Notes: generated from the letters alone by a model not told the origin. A stretch of DNA of 64,000 bases from Gammaproteobacteria bacterium (GCA_022600955.1 JAHZJK010000033.1:1-64000), one strand, 5' to 3'. Positions 25,524 through 34,284 are shown, counted from the stretch's first letter. A program made the numbers and translations.

Positions 25524-27461
25524 ATGACGATGAACAATTTTAATGACAGCTCGACTAATCGCGTACTCGTCGTTGACGACGACGCGCTGCTGATTGGCGA
25601 ATATGTTCGCTGCCTCAGTGAAGACTATGAGCCCGAAAGCGCAACGTCGACGCTGAGCGATCTGGAGAAGGTCCTGTTTGGCGAAGAGACTGATGAACGC
25701 GGTGCGGCGAAGTTCGAGGTGCACTCGAGAAATCAGGGTGGGGCTGCAGTTGAAGCAGTTGCCCAGGCGATCAAGGATGGCAAACACTTTGCGATCGTGT
25801 TTCTCGACATTCGTATGCCGCCCGGTATCGACGGTATCGAGGCAGCTAAACAGATTCGTTTGCTGGACCAGAACGTCAATATCGTGCTTGTTACAGGCTC
25901 CATGAGCCCAGAGCCGGAAAACCTTGGCCGGGAAATCCCCCCGGCCGACAAGATCTTTTTCTTCAAGAAACCATTTCATGCGCTTGAATGCAGGCAACTG
26001 GCCGCAGCGCTTTGCGGCAAGTGGCATGCTGACAGGGCCTTGCGCAAAGCCAACGAAGATCTTGAGCGTCACGTCGAAGAGCGGACCGCAGCACTGCAAA
26101 AGCTAGCTTACTTTGATCCGGTTACCAGACTGCCAAACCAGTGGTTGTTGTTGGAAGAACTCAAGGCAATTATCGAGCGCTCTGAAGACTCTGACGGCGA
26201 TTCCGTGGCGATACTCATCGACATTGATCGTTTCAGTTTTATCAATGAGACGATGGGTTACGATGCTGGTACCGAACTGTTGCGCTCAATCGGCAATCGC
26301 CTGAGTCGTAAGTTCTGCGATGAGGGCAAGTACAAACGAACGATTGTCGGCCGCTTCGGCGCCGATGAATTTGCAGTCTTGGTGCCGGGTGTTGACGGAG
26401 ATGCCGAAGTCACCGCTCTTGCAGAAGAAGTGCGTAAGACCGTTGAATCACCGTTTCTGATTAACGGCCGGGATCTGTTCCTGAAGGCCGCGATCGGTGT
26501 CGCCTGGCATCCAGTACACGGGCGCGACGAAAAATCTGTATTTCGTTGTGCGGAAGCTGCGCTACATCGATCAATTCGCAGCATAGACATGGCCGTCACC
26601 TACTATCACAACGAAATGCGCTACCGGGCACGGCACAAGTTTGATCTTGAGGCGGAGCTTCGCGCTGCGATAGAGAACGGTCAGATCAGGCCGCACTATC
26701 AACCGCAGCAGTCTACGACGACGGGCCAGGTTGAAGGTGTCGAAGCATTGGCTCGCTGGATTCGCCCGGATGGCTCAGTCGTGCCACCGTCAGATTTCGT
26801 GCCACTCAGCGAAGAAATGGGCATCTCCGATGTACTGTTTCAGTCCGTAATGCGCAGCGTATGCGCTGATGTCGCGAACTGGCGAGAGAGTATCGACTGG
26901 GCGATACCGGTTGCGGTGAACGTGTCTGCTCATCAGCTTCGCAATCGAGATCTTGTCAAACTGATCAAGGGTATTCTACAGAGTGAGAAGGTTGACAGGA
27001 CGCTGATCAATCTCGAGTTGACCGAGACTGTACTGCTCGAAGACCTGACAACTGCGCAGCCGGTCCTGAATGATCTTGCCGCTTACGGTGTTGGTATTCA
27101 TATTGACGATTTTGGAACCGGGTACTCATCGCTGAGCTATCTCGCGCAGCTGCCGGTTCAAACCTTGAAGATCGATCAGTCGTTTATCGCAAAACTGTCT
27201 GATAAAAACGCCGACACACGGGTCGTCGAGGCTATTATCGCGCTGGGCAAAGCCATGCAGCTTGAGCTGGTCGCCGAAGGTGTGGAGACGGAGCAACAGT
27301 ACGGCATTGTGCGTCGTCTCGGCTGTGACCTGGTGCAGGGATACTTTGTTGCCAGACCCATGCCAGCACACCAGCTCTTGAACTGGACACAGGGCTTTGA
27401 GGACACTCAGAGCCTGAAAAAGAAATCCGGTGTAATTGAGCTGGATAGCCAGCGCTCCTGA
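25524..27461 (+). CDS. receiver-GGDEF-EAL cyclic-di-GMP phosphodiesterase
   Basis: A 645-residue protein. The receiver (about 12-165) has acceptor Asp95 in FLDIRMPPGIDG and the same insertion as its upstream neighbour. A coiled linker is followed by a GGDEF domain (about 195-355) whose signature is altered to GADEF, then an EAL domain (about 375-625) with EALARW, LELTET, DDFGTGYSS and EGVET intact. It is therefore more likely to hydrolyse c-di-GMP than to make it. It belongs to one operon with the CHASE4 kinase and the small receiver. Confidence 0.92.
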   Translation: MTMNNFNDSSTNRVLVVDDDALLIGEYVRCLSEDYEPESATSTLSDLEKVLFGEETDERGAAKFEVHSRNQGGAAVEAVAQAIKDGKHFAIVFLDIRMPPGIDGIEAAKQIRLLDQNVNIVLVTGSMSPEPENLGREIPPADKIFFFKKPFHALECRQLAAALCGKWHADRALRKANEDLERHVEERTAALQKLAYFDPVTRLPNQWLLLEELKAIIERSEDSDGDSVAILIDIDRFSFINETMGYDAGTELLRSIGNRLSRKFCDEGKYKRTIVGRFGADEFAVLVPGVDGDAEVTALAEEVRKTVESPFLINGRDLFLKAAIGVAWHPVHGRDEKSVFRCAEAALHRSIRSIDMAVTYYHNEMRYRARHKFDLEAELRAAIENGQIRPHYQPQQSTTTGQVEGVEALARWIRPDGSVVPPSDFVPLSEEMGISDVLFQSVMRSVCADVANWRESIDWAIPVAVNVSAHQLRNRDLVKLIKGILQSEKVDRTLINLELTETVLLEDLTTAQPVLNDLAAYGVGIHIDDFGTGYSSLSYLAQLPVQTLKIDQSFIAKLSDKNADTRVVEAIIALGKAMQLELVAEGVETEQQYGIVRRLGCDLVQGYFVARPMPAHQLLNWTQGFEDTQSLKKKSGVIELDSQRS

Positions 27462-27483
27462 GCCGAATCGTCCAGCCAAAAAA

Positions 27484-27509
27484 AAACGCGCAGCAACTGC
27501 TGCGCGTTT
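27484..27509. terminator. bidirectional terminator
   Basis: Stem AAACGCGCAGCA / TGCTGCGCGTTT with a two-base loop, preceded by an A run and followed by T-rich sequence. It can end both the c-di-GMP operon and the convergent ompA-family gene. Confidence 0.88.
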
Positions 27510-27531
27510 CTTGTTTGGCTTGTTGCGATTC

Positions 27532-28794
27532 TTAACGTTCGAGAATTCGCAGGACCACACGGCGGTTCTCTGCCTTGCCCGCAGCCGTCGTATTGTCAGC
27601 AATCGGCTGTGCTTCACCGTAGCCGCGAACTGACATGCGGTTTTCGGCGATGCCGTTGCGCGCAAGATAGTCATACACCGTTTGTGCACGGCGTGCTGAC
27701 AGACCCTCGTTGTAATCCGCAGCACCGTCACTATCGGTGTGGCCGGCAACTTCTACCGTAATACTCGGGTTCTTGCGGAGCGTCGCAGCAGCGTCACTAA
27801 GTACACTCTCAGCACCCGCTACCAGGACATCTGAGTTGGACTGGAAGTTCACACCTCGAAGTGTAATTTCTTCCTTGATCTCGCAACCTTTGATATCGAC
27901 CTGCGCGCCTTCTGCGGAATCCGGGCACTCATCGAGGCGATCTACGACGCCATCGTTGTCGCCATCCATTTCACAGCCGTCTGCGTCTACCGATGCACCT
28001 GCAGGCGTGCCAGGACATTTGTCCTTGTCATCTGTTACGCCGTCGCCATCGCTGTCGACCGGGCAACCGCTTGCGTCAACGCGTATACCAGCCGGAGTTC
28101 CAGGACATTTATCCATTGAGTCCTTGACACCGTCACCGTCGCTGTCAACTTCGCAGCCGTAGGCGTCAACGCGCGCGCCTGCCGGCGTATTCGGGCAGCG
28201 GTCCATGTCGTCATTGACGCCGTCGCGATCAGTATCGACAAATTTCGGCGTTGCCGCACCAAATGGAATCTGCAAACCAACGCTGTATAGGTTGTCAGCC
28301 AGACTGTTTGGGCCTTCGTCGAAGCGATACTTCCACTCGCCTCTCAAGGCGACATTCGAAGAGAACATATCCAGCAAGAATCCCGCACCGCCCGAGATGA
28401 CGATAGCGTCAGAGGATGAGGAACTGTTGGACGACTCGATATTCAGGTGTCCCAGACCCGCATGCAGGTACGGGCTGAATCGTTCCGAGCGCATAAAGAC
28501 GCGCTGAACATCGAGACCGAAACCGAGGTGGTCCTGGCTGCCATTACGGGTATCCGTAAAATCCGGAATCGCAGCAAACAGCATGCCCTCAATATTCCAG
28601 TGTTCGTTAATAGCGTAGCCAATGTTCAGCTGTCCGCCATTGACGCCATCATCAAGCAGGCGATCCTGATCGTCGTCGATGTACGATCCCATGGCGCTAA
28701 AATAGCCCTGTCCCGCTTCCGCGTCCGCAAACGCGTCAGAGGCCCCCATTGCAACGATTAGGCTCGCTGCGACAAAGCAACTCAATTTTCTCAT
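27532..28794 (-). CDS. OmpA-family porin with calcium-type TSP3 repeats
   Basis: A 420-residue outer membrane protein. It has a signal peptide (ending SDAFA), an N-terminal eight-stranded barrel to about residue 190, and four thrombospondin-3-like repeats (DSDGDGVKDSMDKCP type). The C-terminal OmpA domain (about 310-420) ends in an NRRVVL motif that anchors peptidoglycan. The repeats are Asp-rich and probably bind calcium. GGAGTGGAACAAA precedes ATG 28794. It supports envelope stability. Confidence 0.93.
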   Translation of the reverse strand: MRKLSCFVAASLIVAMGASDAFADAEAGQGYFSAMGSYIDDDQDRLLDDGVNGGQLNIGYAINEHWNIEGMLFAAIPDFTDTRNGSQDHLGFGLDVQRVFMRSERFSPYLHAGLGHLNIESSNSSSSSDAIVISGGAGFLLDMFSSNVALRGEWKYRFDEGPNSLADNLYSVGLQIPFGAATPKFVDTDRDGVNDDMDRCPNTPAGARVDAYGCEVDSDGDGVKDSMDKCPGTPAGIRVDASGCPVDSDGDGVTDDKDKCPGTPAGASVDADGCEMDGDNDGVVDRLDECPDSAEGAQVDIKGCEIKEEITLRGVNFQSNSDVLVAGAESVLSDAAATLRKNPSITVEVAGHTDSDGAADYNEGLSARRAQTVYDYLARNGIAENRMSVRGYGEAQPIADNTTAAGKAENRRVVLRILER

Positions 28795-28813
28795 TTTGTT
28801 CCACTCCAGTGTT

Positions 28814-28829
28814 GTCTTGTCTACAAGAC
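28814..28829 (-). promoter_or_regulatory. hairpin in ompA-family 5' leader
   Basis: GTCTTG-TCTA-CAAGAC forms a perfect six-base-pair stem with a four-base loop, 20 bases before the start codon and just upstream of the ribosome site. It could influence mRNA stability, as in other ompA leaders. This is inference. Confidence 0.4.
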
Positions 28830-28985
28830 GAGTGCGTGTACGAATTTGTCACAATCCCAAAATCACGGCTTATGCGGCAATATAGGCCAGATAATCTGTG
28901 ACTTTGGCGCTGACTCCACCGTCTGTTCCCAAAATCATCGAAAACTAACAACGGCGTGGCGCGATTCTAGCACTGGAAAGCACAT

Positions 28986-29270
28986 ATGCGTAGCGAACAA
29001 GACATCCGACGCTTAATGCGGTCGGGAATGGAGCAGGAAACCGGCCCAAGACGGGCCATGGTCGCGGTCGGCAGGGCGCGCCGTCAAGTGGGCCAGCGCG
29101 ATTCGCTCGCGTTCGCCCTGGTGCGGATATGGGCGGTTCTGGCTCGCCTGCTGGCACCTCTGTTTGCCGCATTCAGCGAGCGTCAGGCGCAAGCCATACA
29201 CCAGCATTCCAGCGGTCAGAAGAAACTGTCAGCTGATGATCAGGATCAAAAAGGGGAAAATAATGATTGA
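28986..29270 (+). CDS. small basic hypothetical protein upstream of mscS
   Basis: A 94-residue protein with an Arg-rich N-terminal half, one hydrophobic helix (LAFALVRIWAVLARLLAPLF) and a polar C-terminus. Its last eight bases overlap the start of the MscS gene (ATGATTGA), which suggests coupled translation and supports it being real. I do not recognise the family. It may be a small membrane partner of the channel, which is inference. Confidence 0.6.
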   Translation: MRSEQDIRRLMRSGMEQETGPRRAMVAVGRARRQVGQRDSLAFALVRIWAVLARLLAPLFAAFSERQAQAIHQHSSGQKKLSADDQDQKGENND

Positions 29271-30093
29271 TGAAGTTCAAGAGTCGGTTTGGCAACCGAT
29301 GGTAGGTCTATGGACCAAAGTTGCGGAATTCCTGCCCAATATCGCCGGGGCGATACTGTTACTGGTCGTCGGTTATCTCGTTGCCAAGATGATCGCGCTG
29401 ATTATTACGAAATTGCTGGCCAAGCTCGGGCTCGATAAGCTGACGGAGCGCTCCGGAATAGCATCCGCTGTTCAATCGACCGGCCTGCAAACTTCGGCAT
29501 CCGCGATTTTTGGCAAAATAGTCTACTGGCTGATTTTTCTGACGTTCATGATCTCCGCGGCCGATACGCTCGGGCTGCCGCGCGTTTCATCCACAATTGA
29601 TGACTTCGTGCTGTACCTGCCCAAGCTGATTGGCGCGATGCTGGTCGTCATAATCGGACTGTTTGCGGCTCACATGGTACGAACCGCCATCGAGACTGCT
29701 GCCCAAGGTATGCAGCTGGAGTACGGAAAAGCGCTTGCCAGCCTGATCTACGCGTTGATGGTCATTGTCATTATCTCGCTTGCGATCGGCCAGCTCGAAA
29801 TTGAAACTGACCTGCTAAACCAGGTGATTTCCATAATCCTGTTTGCCGTTGGCGCCGCCGTCGCGTTGTCGCTGGGGATGGGCACGCGCGCGACAGCCAG
29901 CAATATTATTGCCGGTCTGTACGCGCGGGATCTGTTTCCTCCTGGCGACAAGATTACGGTCGGTGAAGTGTCAGGCCGGGTAATGGAGGTAAGTACAACC
30001 AACACACTGCTGGAACTCGACGACGGTACGATGTACACGCTGCCGAACAGTGTGCTGGTTGAAAACCAGGTTCATACAACCGAAAGAATCTGA
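29263..30093 (+). CDS. MscS-family mechanosensitive channel
   Basis: A 276-residue small mechanosensitive channel-type protein with four to five membrane helices, including NIAGAILLLVVGYLVAKMIA and a C-terminal pore-like helix (LFAVGAAVALSLGMGTRA). A beta domain follows with the conserved GDKITVGEVSGRV and TMYTLPNSVLVEN. ATG 29263 is preceded by AAGGGGAAAAT. It releases solutes on hypo-osmotic shock. It overlaps the small upstream gene. Confidence 0.9.
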   Translation: MIDEVQESVWQPMVGLWTKVAEFLPNIAGAILLLVVGYLVAKMIALIITKLLAKLGLDKLTERSGIASAVQSTGLQTSASAIFGKIVYWLIFLTFMISAADTLGLPRVSSTIDDFVLYLPKLIGAMLVVIIGLFAAHMVRTAIETAAQGMQLEYGKALASLIYALMVIVIISLAIGQLEIETDLLNQVISIILFAVGAAVALSLGMGTRATASNIIAGLYARDLFPPGDKITVGEVSGRVMEVSTTNTLLELDDGTMYTLPNSVLVENQVHTTERI

Positions 30094-30186
30094 CCGGACA
30101 CATCACCACCCTGGAAACAGGGTGCCTGATGCTGTCGAGGATCTTCGATTGCAGAATCTGCATGCCAATCTGGCGGGAGTGGTGCG

Positions 30187-30768
30187 TTGAGTCGGCGCCG
30201 CGAGCCCTTGCCCAAAGAGTACAGGTCTCTGGAGGACGAGGAGCTTGTTGCGCGCGCGTGTGCGGAATTGCCATACCGGACTCGAGCGTACGAGGAACTC
30301 ATGCGCCGGCACGATCGCCTGATGTTCGGTGTTTGCCTGCGGCTTGTAGGCAACAGACAGGACGCTGAGGACATCACTCAGGACGTGATGTTAAAAGTGT
30401 TCGGCAAGCTGGGGACTTTTGAGGGACGCTCCTCGTTCAAGACCTGGCTGGTCAGGGTGACGCGCAATGCCTGCAAGGATTGGCTCAAAAAGAAGGCGAT
30501 ATCGAAACACTATGCAGAAGCTCTGGCAAATGAGCCTCAGGAACAGCCGACCGTCGAATACGAAGAGAATCGCTTGCTCGGATTGCTCAAAGAGCTTTCC
30601 CCAACCGACCGAGAGATTCTCACGTTGCGATTCGTCGCTGACCTGAGTCTGCACGAGATTGCCGACACGACAGATCTGAGCCTCAGTGCCACCAAAATGC
30701 GCTTGTACAGGGCAATTGAGCGTCTGCAAAAGTTAGCAAAAGAAGCCTACGGGCCCGAATTGGTGTAA
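30187..30768 (+). CDS. ECF-type RNA polymerase sigma factor
   Basis: A 193-residue sigma-70-family factor. Region 2 runs about 40-105 (DRLMFGVCLRLVGNRQDAED and a TFEGRSSFKTWL segment). Region 4 runs about 135-185 (LSPTDREILTLRFV and LSLSATKMRLYRAIERL). TTG 30187 is the apparent start, with GGGAG upstream. No anti-sigma gene follows; instead dodecin and a YegP protein come next on the same strand. Its regulon and signal are unknown. Confidence 0.9.
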   Translation: MSRRREPLPKEYRSLEDEELVARACAELPYRTRAYEELMRRHDRLMFGVCLRLVGNRQDAEDITQDVMLKVFGKLGTFEGRSSFKTWLVRVTRNACKDWLKKKAISKHYAEALANEPQEQPTVEYEENRLLGLLKELSPTDREILTLRFVADLSLHEIADTTDLSLSATKMRLYRAIERLQKLAKEAYGPELV

Positions 30769-30822
30769 AACCCATTCTGGCTTATATTTCAGTAACAACA
30801 GCAAGTGGAAAAGGAGTACAAC

Positions 30823-31023
30823 ATGAGTGTTGCAAAAACCTCGGAAATCAGTGCATCGTCGTCGAAGAGTTTTGAAGATGCGATTCGCAAAGGTATAAAG
30901 AAAATGTCCGAAACGGTCCATGGCATAGAAAGCGCGTGGATCAAAGAGCAAAAAGTGGTTGTGGACGACGGTGAAGTCAAAGCATATCGTGTCACGATGA
31001 AGGTCACTTTCATCGTTAAGTAA
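30823..31023 (+). CDS. dodecin (flavin-binding)
   Basis: A 66-residue dodecin with the typical start MSVAKTSEISASSSKSFEDA and the flavin-stacking Trp in AWIKEQKV. Dodecins assemble as dodecamers that store riboflavin or FMN and limit flavin photochemistry. ATG 30823 is used; a slightly longer frame begins at 30805. It lies 54 bases after the sigma gene and may be one of its targets. Confidence 0.93.
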   Translation: MSVAKTSEISASSSKSFEDAIRKGIKKMSETVHGIESAWIKEQKVVVDDGEVKAYRVTMKVTFIVK

Positions 31024-31061
31024 CGTAATTGGTTGGAAACGTCTTTTAAGAGGAGATAGAA

Positions 31062-31394
31062 ATGCCAGGTAAGTTCGAAGTTTATAAAGATAAAGCGGGT
31101 GAGTTCCGGTTTCGCCTGAAAGCAGCAAACGGCCAGAACATTTTGAGTAGCGAAGGCTACAGTGCCAAGAAGAGCTGCATGAACGGTATTGAGTCGGTTC
31201 AGAAGAACTCGCAAAACCCTGATCGTTTTACGAAGAAGACGACGGCGGGCGGAAAATTCCGTTTCAACGTTACTTCAACAAACGGACAGGTAGTTGGCAC
31301 CAGTCAGTCGTACGCGTCGGCATCCGGTTGCAACAACGGTATGAAGAGTGTCACCGAGTGTTCGAAAGGTGCAACGATCGACGATCAGACTTAA
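31062..31394 (+). CDS. YegP-family protein (two DUF1508 repeats)
   Basis: A 110-residue protein made of two DUF1508 repeats. Each has a KFEVYKD or GKFRFNV strand, a NGQ turn and a YxxxxxCxNGxxSV helix. YegP-like proteins are small cytoplasmic proteins of unknown biochemical role, often stress-induced. A good ribosome site (AGAGGAGATAGA) precedes ATG 31062. A weak imperfect stem follows at about 31400-31424. Confidence 0.92.
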   Translation: MPGKFEVYKDKAGEFRFRLKAANGQNILSSEGYSAKKSCMNGIESVQKNSQNPDRFTKKTTAGGKFRFNVTSTNGQVVGTSQSYASASGCNNGMKSVTECSKGATIDDQT

Positions 31395-31438
31395 GACTTG
31401 ACCCTTAAGGTTTGATCAAGGGGTCCACGGCGGTCGTG

Positions 31439-32059
31439 CTATTCGTCCGAGTCGTCGTCGGACCCCGGTTTTAATCCATACAGAGGCCTCGTGTCCACTC
31501 CCCACTGCGTCAGGGCGGTCAGGGTGTCGGTCACGGACGCATTGAGCCGCGTCACCTTATCTTCCGCAACAACGTAAACATTGCCGACCGTCGCCACAGG
31601 CGCTGACGGAACGAAAACAGCGCAACGCTTGTCCGGCAGTGATTCGATCAGAAAGCCGATTGCCCTTGCATCAGATCCGTAAAGGTCTATCTCGACCGGC
31701 GCAAAGTCATTGCCGTCAACACCGGCAAATCGTTTGGTCAGATTCGACAGGGCCCGGTACATTGGAATGCGTTTGCCAACAGTCCGATTGAACCAGTGCT
31801 TGAACGCGAGGCCGAAACGAGTCCTCACCAGCAGCCCCGTAAAGAAACACAGTCCGACGAGGGCCAGAACGGCAATGCCCAGGACTGTTAACGCATAGCT
31901 GACCTCAATGCCCAGCTCGCTGATGATTTTTTCCGACAGACCGTACAGCGCGTAGAGTACCTGGCCAAGTACGAACAGGATAATGGCCAATGGGACGATG
32001 ACGAGCAGTCCGCCGATGGCGGTTGTCTTAATGAAATTCAGAAATCGACTCACAGCCAA
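31439..32059 (-). CDS. DUF502 membrane protein
   Basis: A 206-residue protein with two N-terminal membrane helices (TAIGGLLVIVPLAIILFVLG and ALTVLGIAVLALVGLCFFTG). A soluble domain follows with GKRIPMYRALSNLTKRFAG and VFVPSAPVATVGNVYVV. These match the DUF502 family of unknown function found widely in bacteria and plants. It is convergent with the YegP gene and divergent from the repeat protein. Confidence 0.88.
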   Translation of the reverse strand: MAVSRFLNFIKTTAIGGLLVIVPLAIILFVLGQVLYALYGLSEKIISELGIEVSYALTVLGIAVLALVGLCFFTGLLVRTRFGLAFKHWFNRTVGKRIPMYRALSNLTKRFAGVDGNDFAPVEIDLYGSDARAIGFLIESLPDKRCAVFVPSAPVATVGNVYVVAEDKVTRLNASVTDTLTALTQWGVDTRPLYGLKPGSDDDSDE

Positions 32060-32182
32060 AGACTCCGATTACGGGCAAATAACCATCTAACTTGCGCCCG
32101 TCGCTGTCAACCTTTCCGCGTCGGCAGCGTTGTTCTCCATGTAAGCAATATCAACCTCAATGGAATGTTAAGGAGAAGCCGG

Positions 32183-32590
32183 ATGGATTCTGTAAAACGG
32201 ATAGCTGCAGTAACAATATTGATGCTGAGCGGCGGCGCCTGGGCCGATGTCGGCGATCGCATTGAAGAACGCTTTGATGAGCGCGGCGATCGCATAGAGG
32301 AACGCCTCGATGACAAGGGCGACCGAATCGACGACCGCCTGGATGACAAAGGCGATCGCATTGACGAACGCCTCGACAACCGCTCGGATCGCGCCTCGGA
32401 TGCGGGTCGTGACGGTGTTGCCAAGCGACTGGACCGGAAGGGCGATCGAATTGATCGTCATCTGGACAAGAAAGGGGATCGTATCGATCGCAACCTCGAT
32501 AAAAAAGGTGAACGTGCTGACCGCCGCAACGACAAGCGCGGCGAACGCATAGACGATCGCGTCGATCGCCGGAAGGCCAAGCGCAAGTAG
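32183..32590 (+). CDS. exported eleven-residue-repeat helical protein
   Basis: A 135-residue protein with a signal peptide cleaved after about residue 21 (GGAWA-DV). The mature part is almost entirely eight copies of an 11-residue unit of type GDRIxxRLDxK. Four copies occupy 24-67, a spacer covers 68-86, and four more occupy 87-130. Charge changes along the chain: early repeats carry acidic pairs, late repeats basic pairs. Hendecad periodicity predicts a straight amphipathic helix or coiled coil. AGGAGAAGCCGG precedes ATG 32183. I do not recognise the family. Confidence 0.8.
   Translation: MDSVKRIAAVTILMLSGGAWADVGDRIEERFDERGDRIEERLDDKGDRIDDRLDDKGDRIDERLDNRSDRASDAGRDGVAKRLDRKGDRIDRHLDKKGDRIDRNLDKKGERADRRNDKRGERIDDRVDRRKAKRK
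32251..32572 (+). repeat. tandem 33-base coding repeats
   Basis: Eight units of 33 bases (recurring GGCGATCGCAT/GGCGACCGAAT starts) encode the 11-residue repeats. A 24-base disruption splits them into two blocks of four. The units have diverged at third positions, so the array is not a recent slippage product. Confidence 0.8.
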
Positions 32591-32598
32591 GTCCCGGG

Positions 32599-34284
32599 TC
32601 AGTTCGTAACACGGGCCTCGCCCCGATTTCTGGGGTCAGAGGCCGCGTGTGTTTCGCCATCGACGATCTGAATAAGCTGTACGTCACCAAAGCGGAAGGG
32701 ATGTGGTTCCGCGCGATAGCCGAGATCACCAAGTGTGGAGATTACGTCCGCCGATAGCGGCACGCCCGGGCTATAGGTGACCAGGTCCGGTGGTAGTAAC
32801 TGGTGATGAAAGCGACCCGCTGCCGCGGCTTGCAAGGGCGTCATGCCAAAGTCGTAAATGTTGGTTATCGCCTGGAACACCGACGTAAAAATCGTCGTCC
32901 CGCCCGGAGTTCCGACCACCAGTCGGACCTGTCCGTCTTGCAGGAGAATGGTTGGCGACATTGATGACAGCATCCGCTTGCCGGGCTGAATTTCGTTGGC
33001 TGTGCCACCCACAGCGCCGTAGGCATTCGCAACGCCCGGCTTGACGCTGAAGTCATCCATTTCATCATTCAATAAGAAACCCGCACCGCCGACGACGACA
33101 CCGTTTCCAAAGGTCCAGTTGAGCGTGTATGTGTTCGATACGGCATTGCCAGAATTGTCCAGAATTGAAAAGTGCGTCGTGTCCATGGACTCGATCCCGG
33201 GCGGAACGGCGTCGATTGACGAAATATTGTCGGGGTCAATTTGGCTGGCGCGTTGTCGCAGGTAGGAATCGCTAAGAAGCTTGTCTATAGGTACATCGAA
33301 GTAATCCGGGTCGCCAAGATACTCAGCGCGATCGGCGAAGACACGTTTCTCAATTTCGGCGACGAGGTGAATATACTGTGGCGAGTTATGCGGCACCTGA
33401 TCGAATTCGTGCTGTAACAGGTCTTTCATTTTGAGCAGCTGTATCACCGCGAATCCGCCCGAACTGGGTGGCGGCGCCGCGAGAATTTCGAAGCCACGCC
33501 AATCCGCACGCAAAGGTTCGCGCACGACCGCCTCGTAGCGTTGCAGGTCCTCCGCAGATATCAGGCCGTTACCTCGTTGCATCTCCGCGACTATCAGGTT
33601 CGCGGTCTCGCCGCGGTAGAAATCATCGGGACCGTCAGCTGCAATTCGCGCCAAGGTCTTGGCTAGATCTTCCTGCCGGAACAGCTCGCCGCTTTTCAGT
33701 GCCCCGAAATACTCCTGAAAATTGACATCGTTTCCAAACCAGTCGACCGACTCATCGGCCGCGTTGGCGAGCTGCTCGTGTACGATGAACCCGTCGGCCG
33801 CCAGGCGAACAGCCGGTTCGACCAGCTCACGCCACGGCAGGCTGCCGTACATCTGATGTGCTTTCCACAGACCCGCGACTGTGCCTGGAACGCCCGCGGC
33901 ACGATGGCCGACAAGGCTATCGCGCAATACTGCGTCGCCGTTCTCGTCCAGGTACATATCCCGGTTCGCCGCAAGCGGTGCTGTCTCGCGATAGTCGATG
34001 AACTTCGCCTCACCGTCGAACTGAACGAGCATGAAACCGCCGCCACCAATATTGCCGGCTTCCGGCAGAGTCACAGCGAGCGCAAAAGCGGCCGCGATCG
34101 AAGCGTCAACGGCGTTGCCTCCCTGCGCCAGGATATCGTTCGCAACCGTGGCGCTGTATGTGTCGGGCATCGCGACGGCCGCAGTCGCACGTTCAGCCGG
34201 TGCTTCGCTTGAGCATGCTGCCAGGAGTAGGAGTGATGTGCCGAGAACAATACAAAGCGTTCGTATCAGGTTGTTGTGTACCAT
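32599..34284 (-). CDS. ggt: gamma-glutamyltransferase lipoprotein
   Basis: A 561-residue gamma-glutamyltranspeptidase that cleaves glutathione and related peptides. The autocatalytic Thr is in MDTTHFSILD, and the substrate-site blocks GGGGFMLVQ-like (GNIGGGGFMLVQ) and SSMSPT are present. The N-terminus is a lipoprotein signal with lipobox LLAAC (Cys24), so it is probably anchored in the periplasm rather than soluble. Its start overlaps the upstream metallo-hydrolase by 19 bases, suggesting one transcript. Confidence 0.93.
   Translation of the reverse strand: MVHNNLIRTLCIVLGTSLLLLAACSSEAPAERATAAVAMPDTYSATVANDILAQGGNAVDASIAAAFALAVTLPEAGNIGGGGFMLVQFDGEAKFIDYRETAPLAANRDMYLDENGDAVLRDSLVGHRAAGVPGTVAGLWKAHQMYGSLPWRELVEPAVRLAADGFIVHEQLANAADESVDWFGNDVNFQEYFGALKSGELFRQEDLAKTLARIAADGPDDFYRGETANLIVAEMQRGNGLISAEDLQRYEAVVREPLRADWRGFEILAAPPPSSGGFAVIQLLKMKDLLQHEFDQVPHNSPQYIHLVAEIEKRVFADRAEYLGDPDYFDVPIDKLLSDSYLRQRASQIDPDNISSIDAVPPGIESMDTTHFSILDNSGNAVSNTYTLNWTFGNGVVVGGAGFLLNDEMDDFSVKPGVANAYGAVGGTANEIQPGKRMLSSMSPTILLQDGQVRLVVGTPGGTTIFTSVFQAITNIYDFGMTPLQAAAAGRFHHQLLPPDLVTYSPGVPLSADVISTLGDLGYRAEPHPFRFGDVQLIQIVDGETHAASDPRNRGEARVTN

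Noticed and set aside
31396..31424. Possible terminator after the YegP gene
   Set aside because: The stem GACCCTT/AAGGGGTC is imperfect with a long loop and no T tract.
32251..32572. CRISPR-like array
   Set aside because: The 33-base units are contiguous, without spacers, and encode an 11-residue protein repeat.
32157..32732. Long minus-strand frames across the repeat gene
   Set aside because: Repeated 33-base units keep several frames open. Only the plus frame has a ribosome site and signal peptide.
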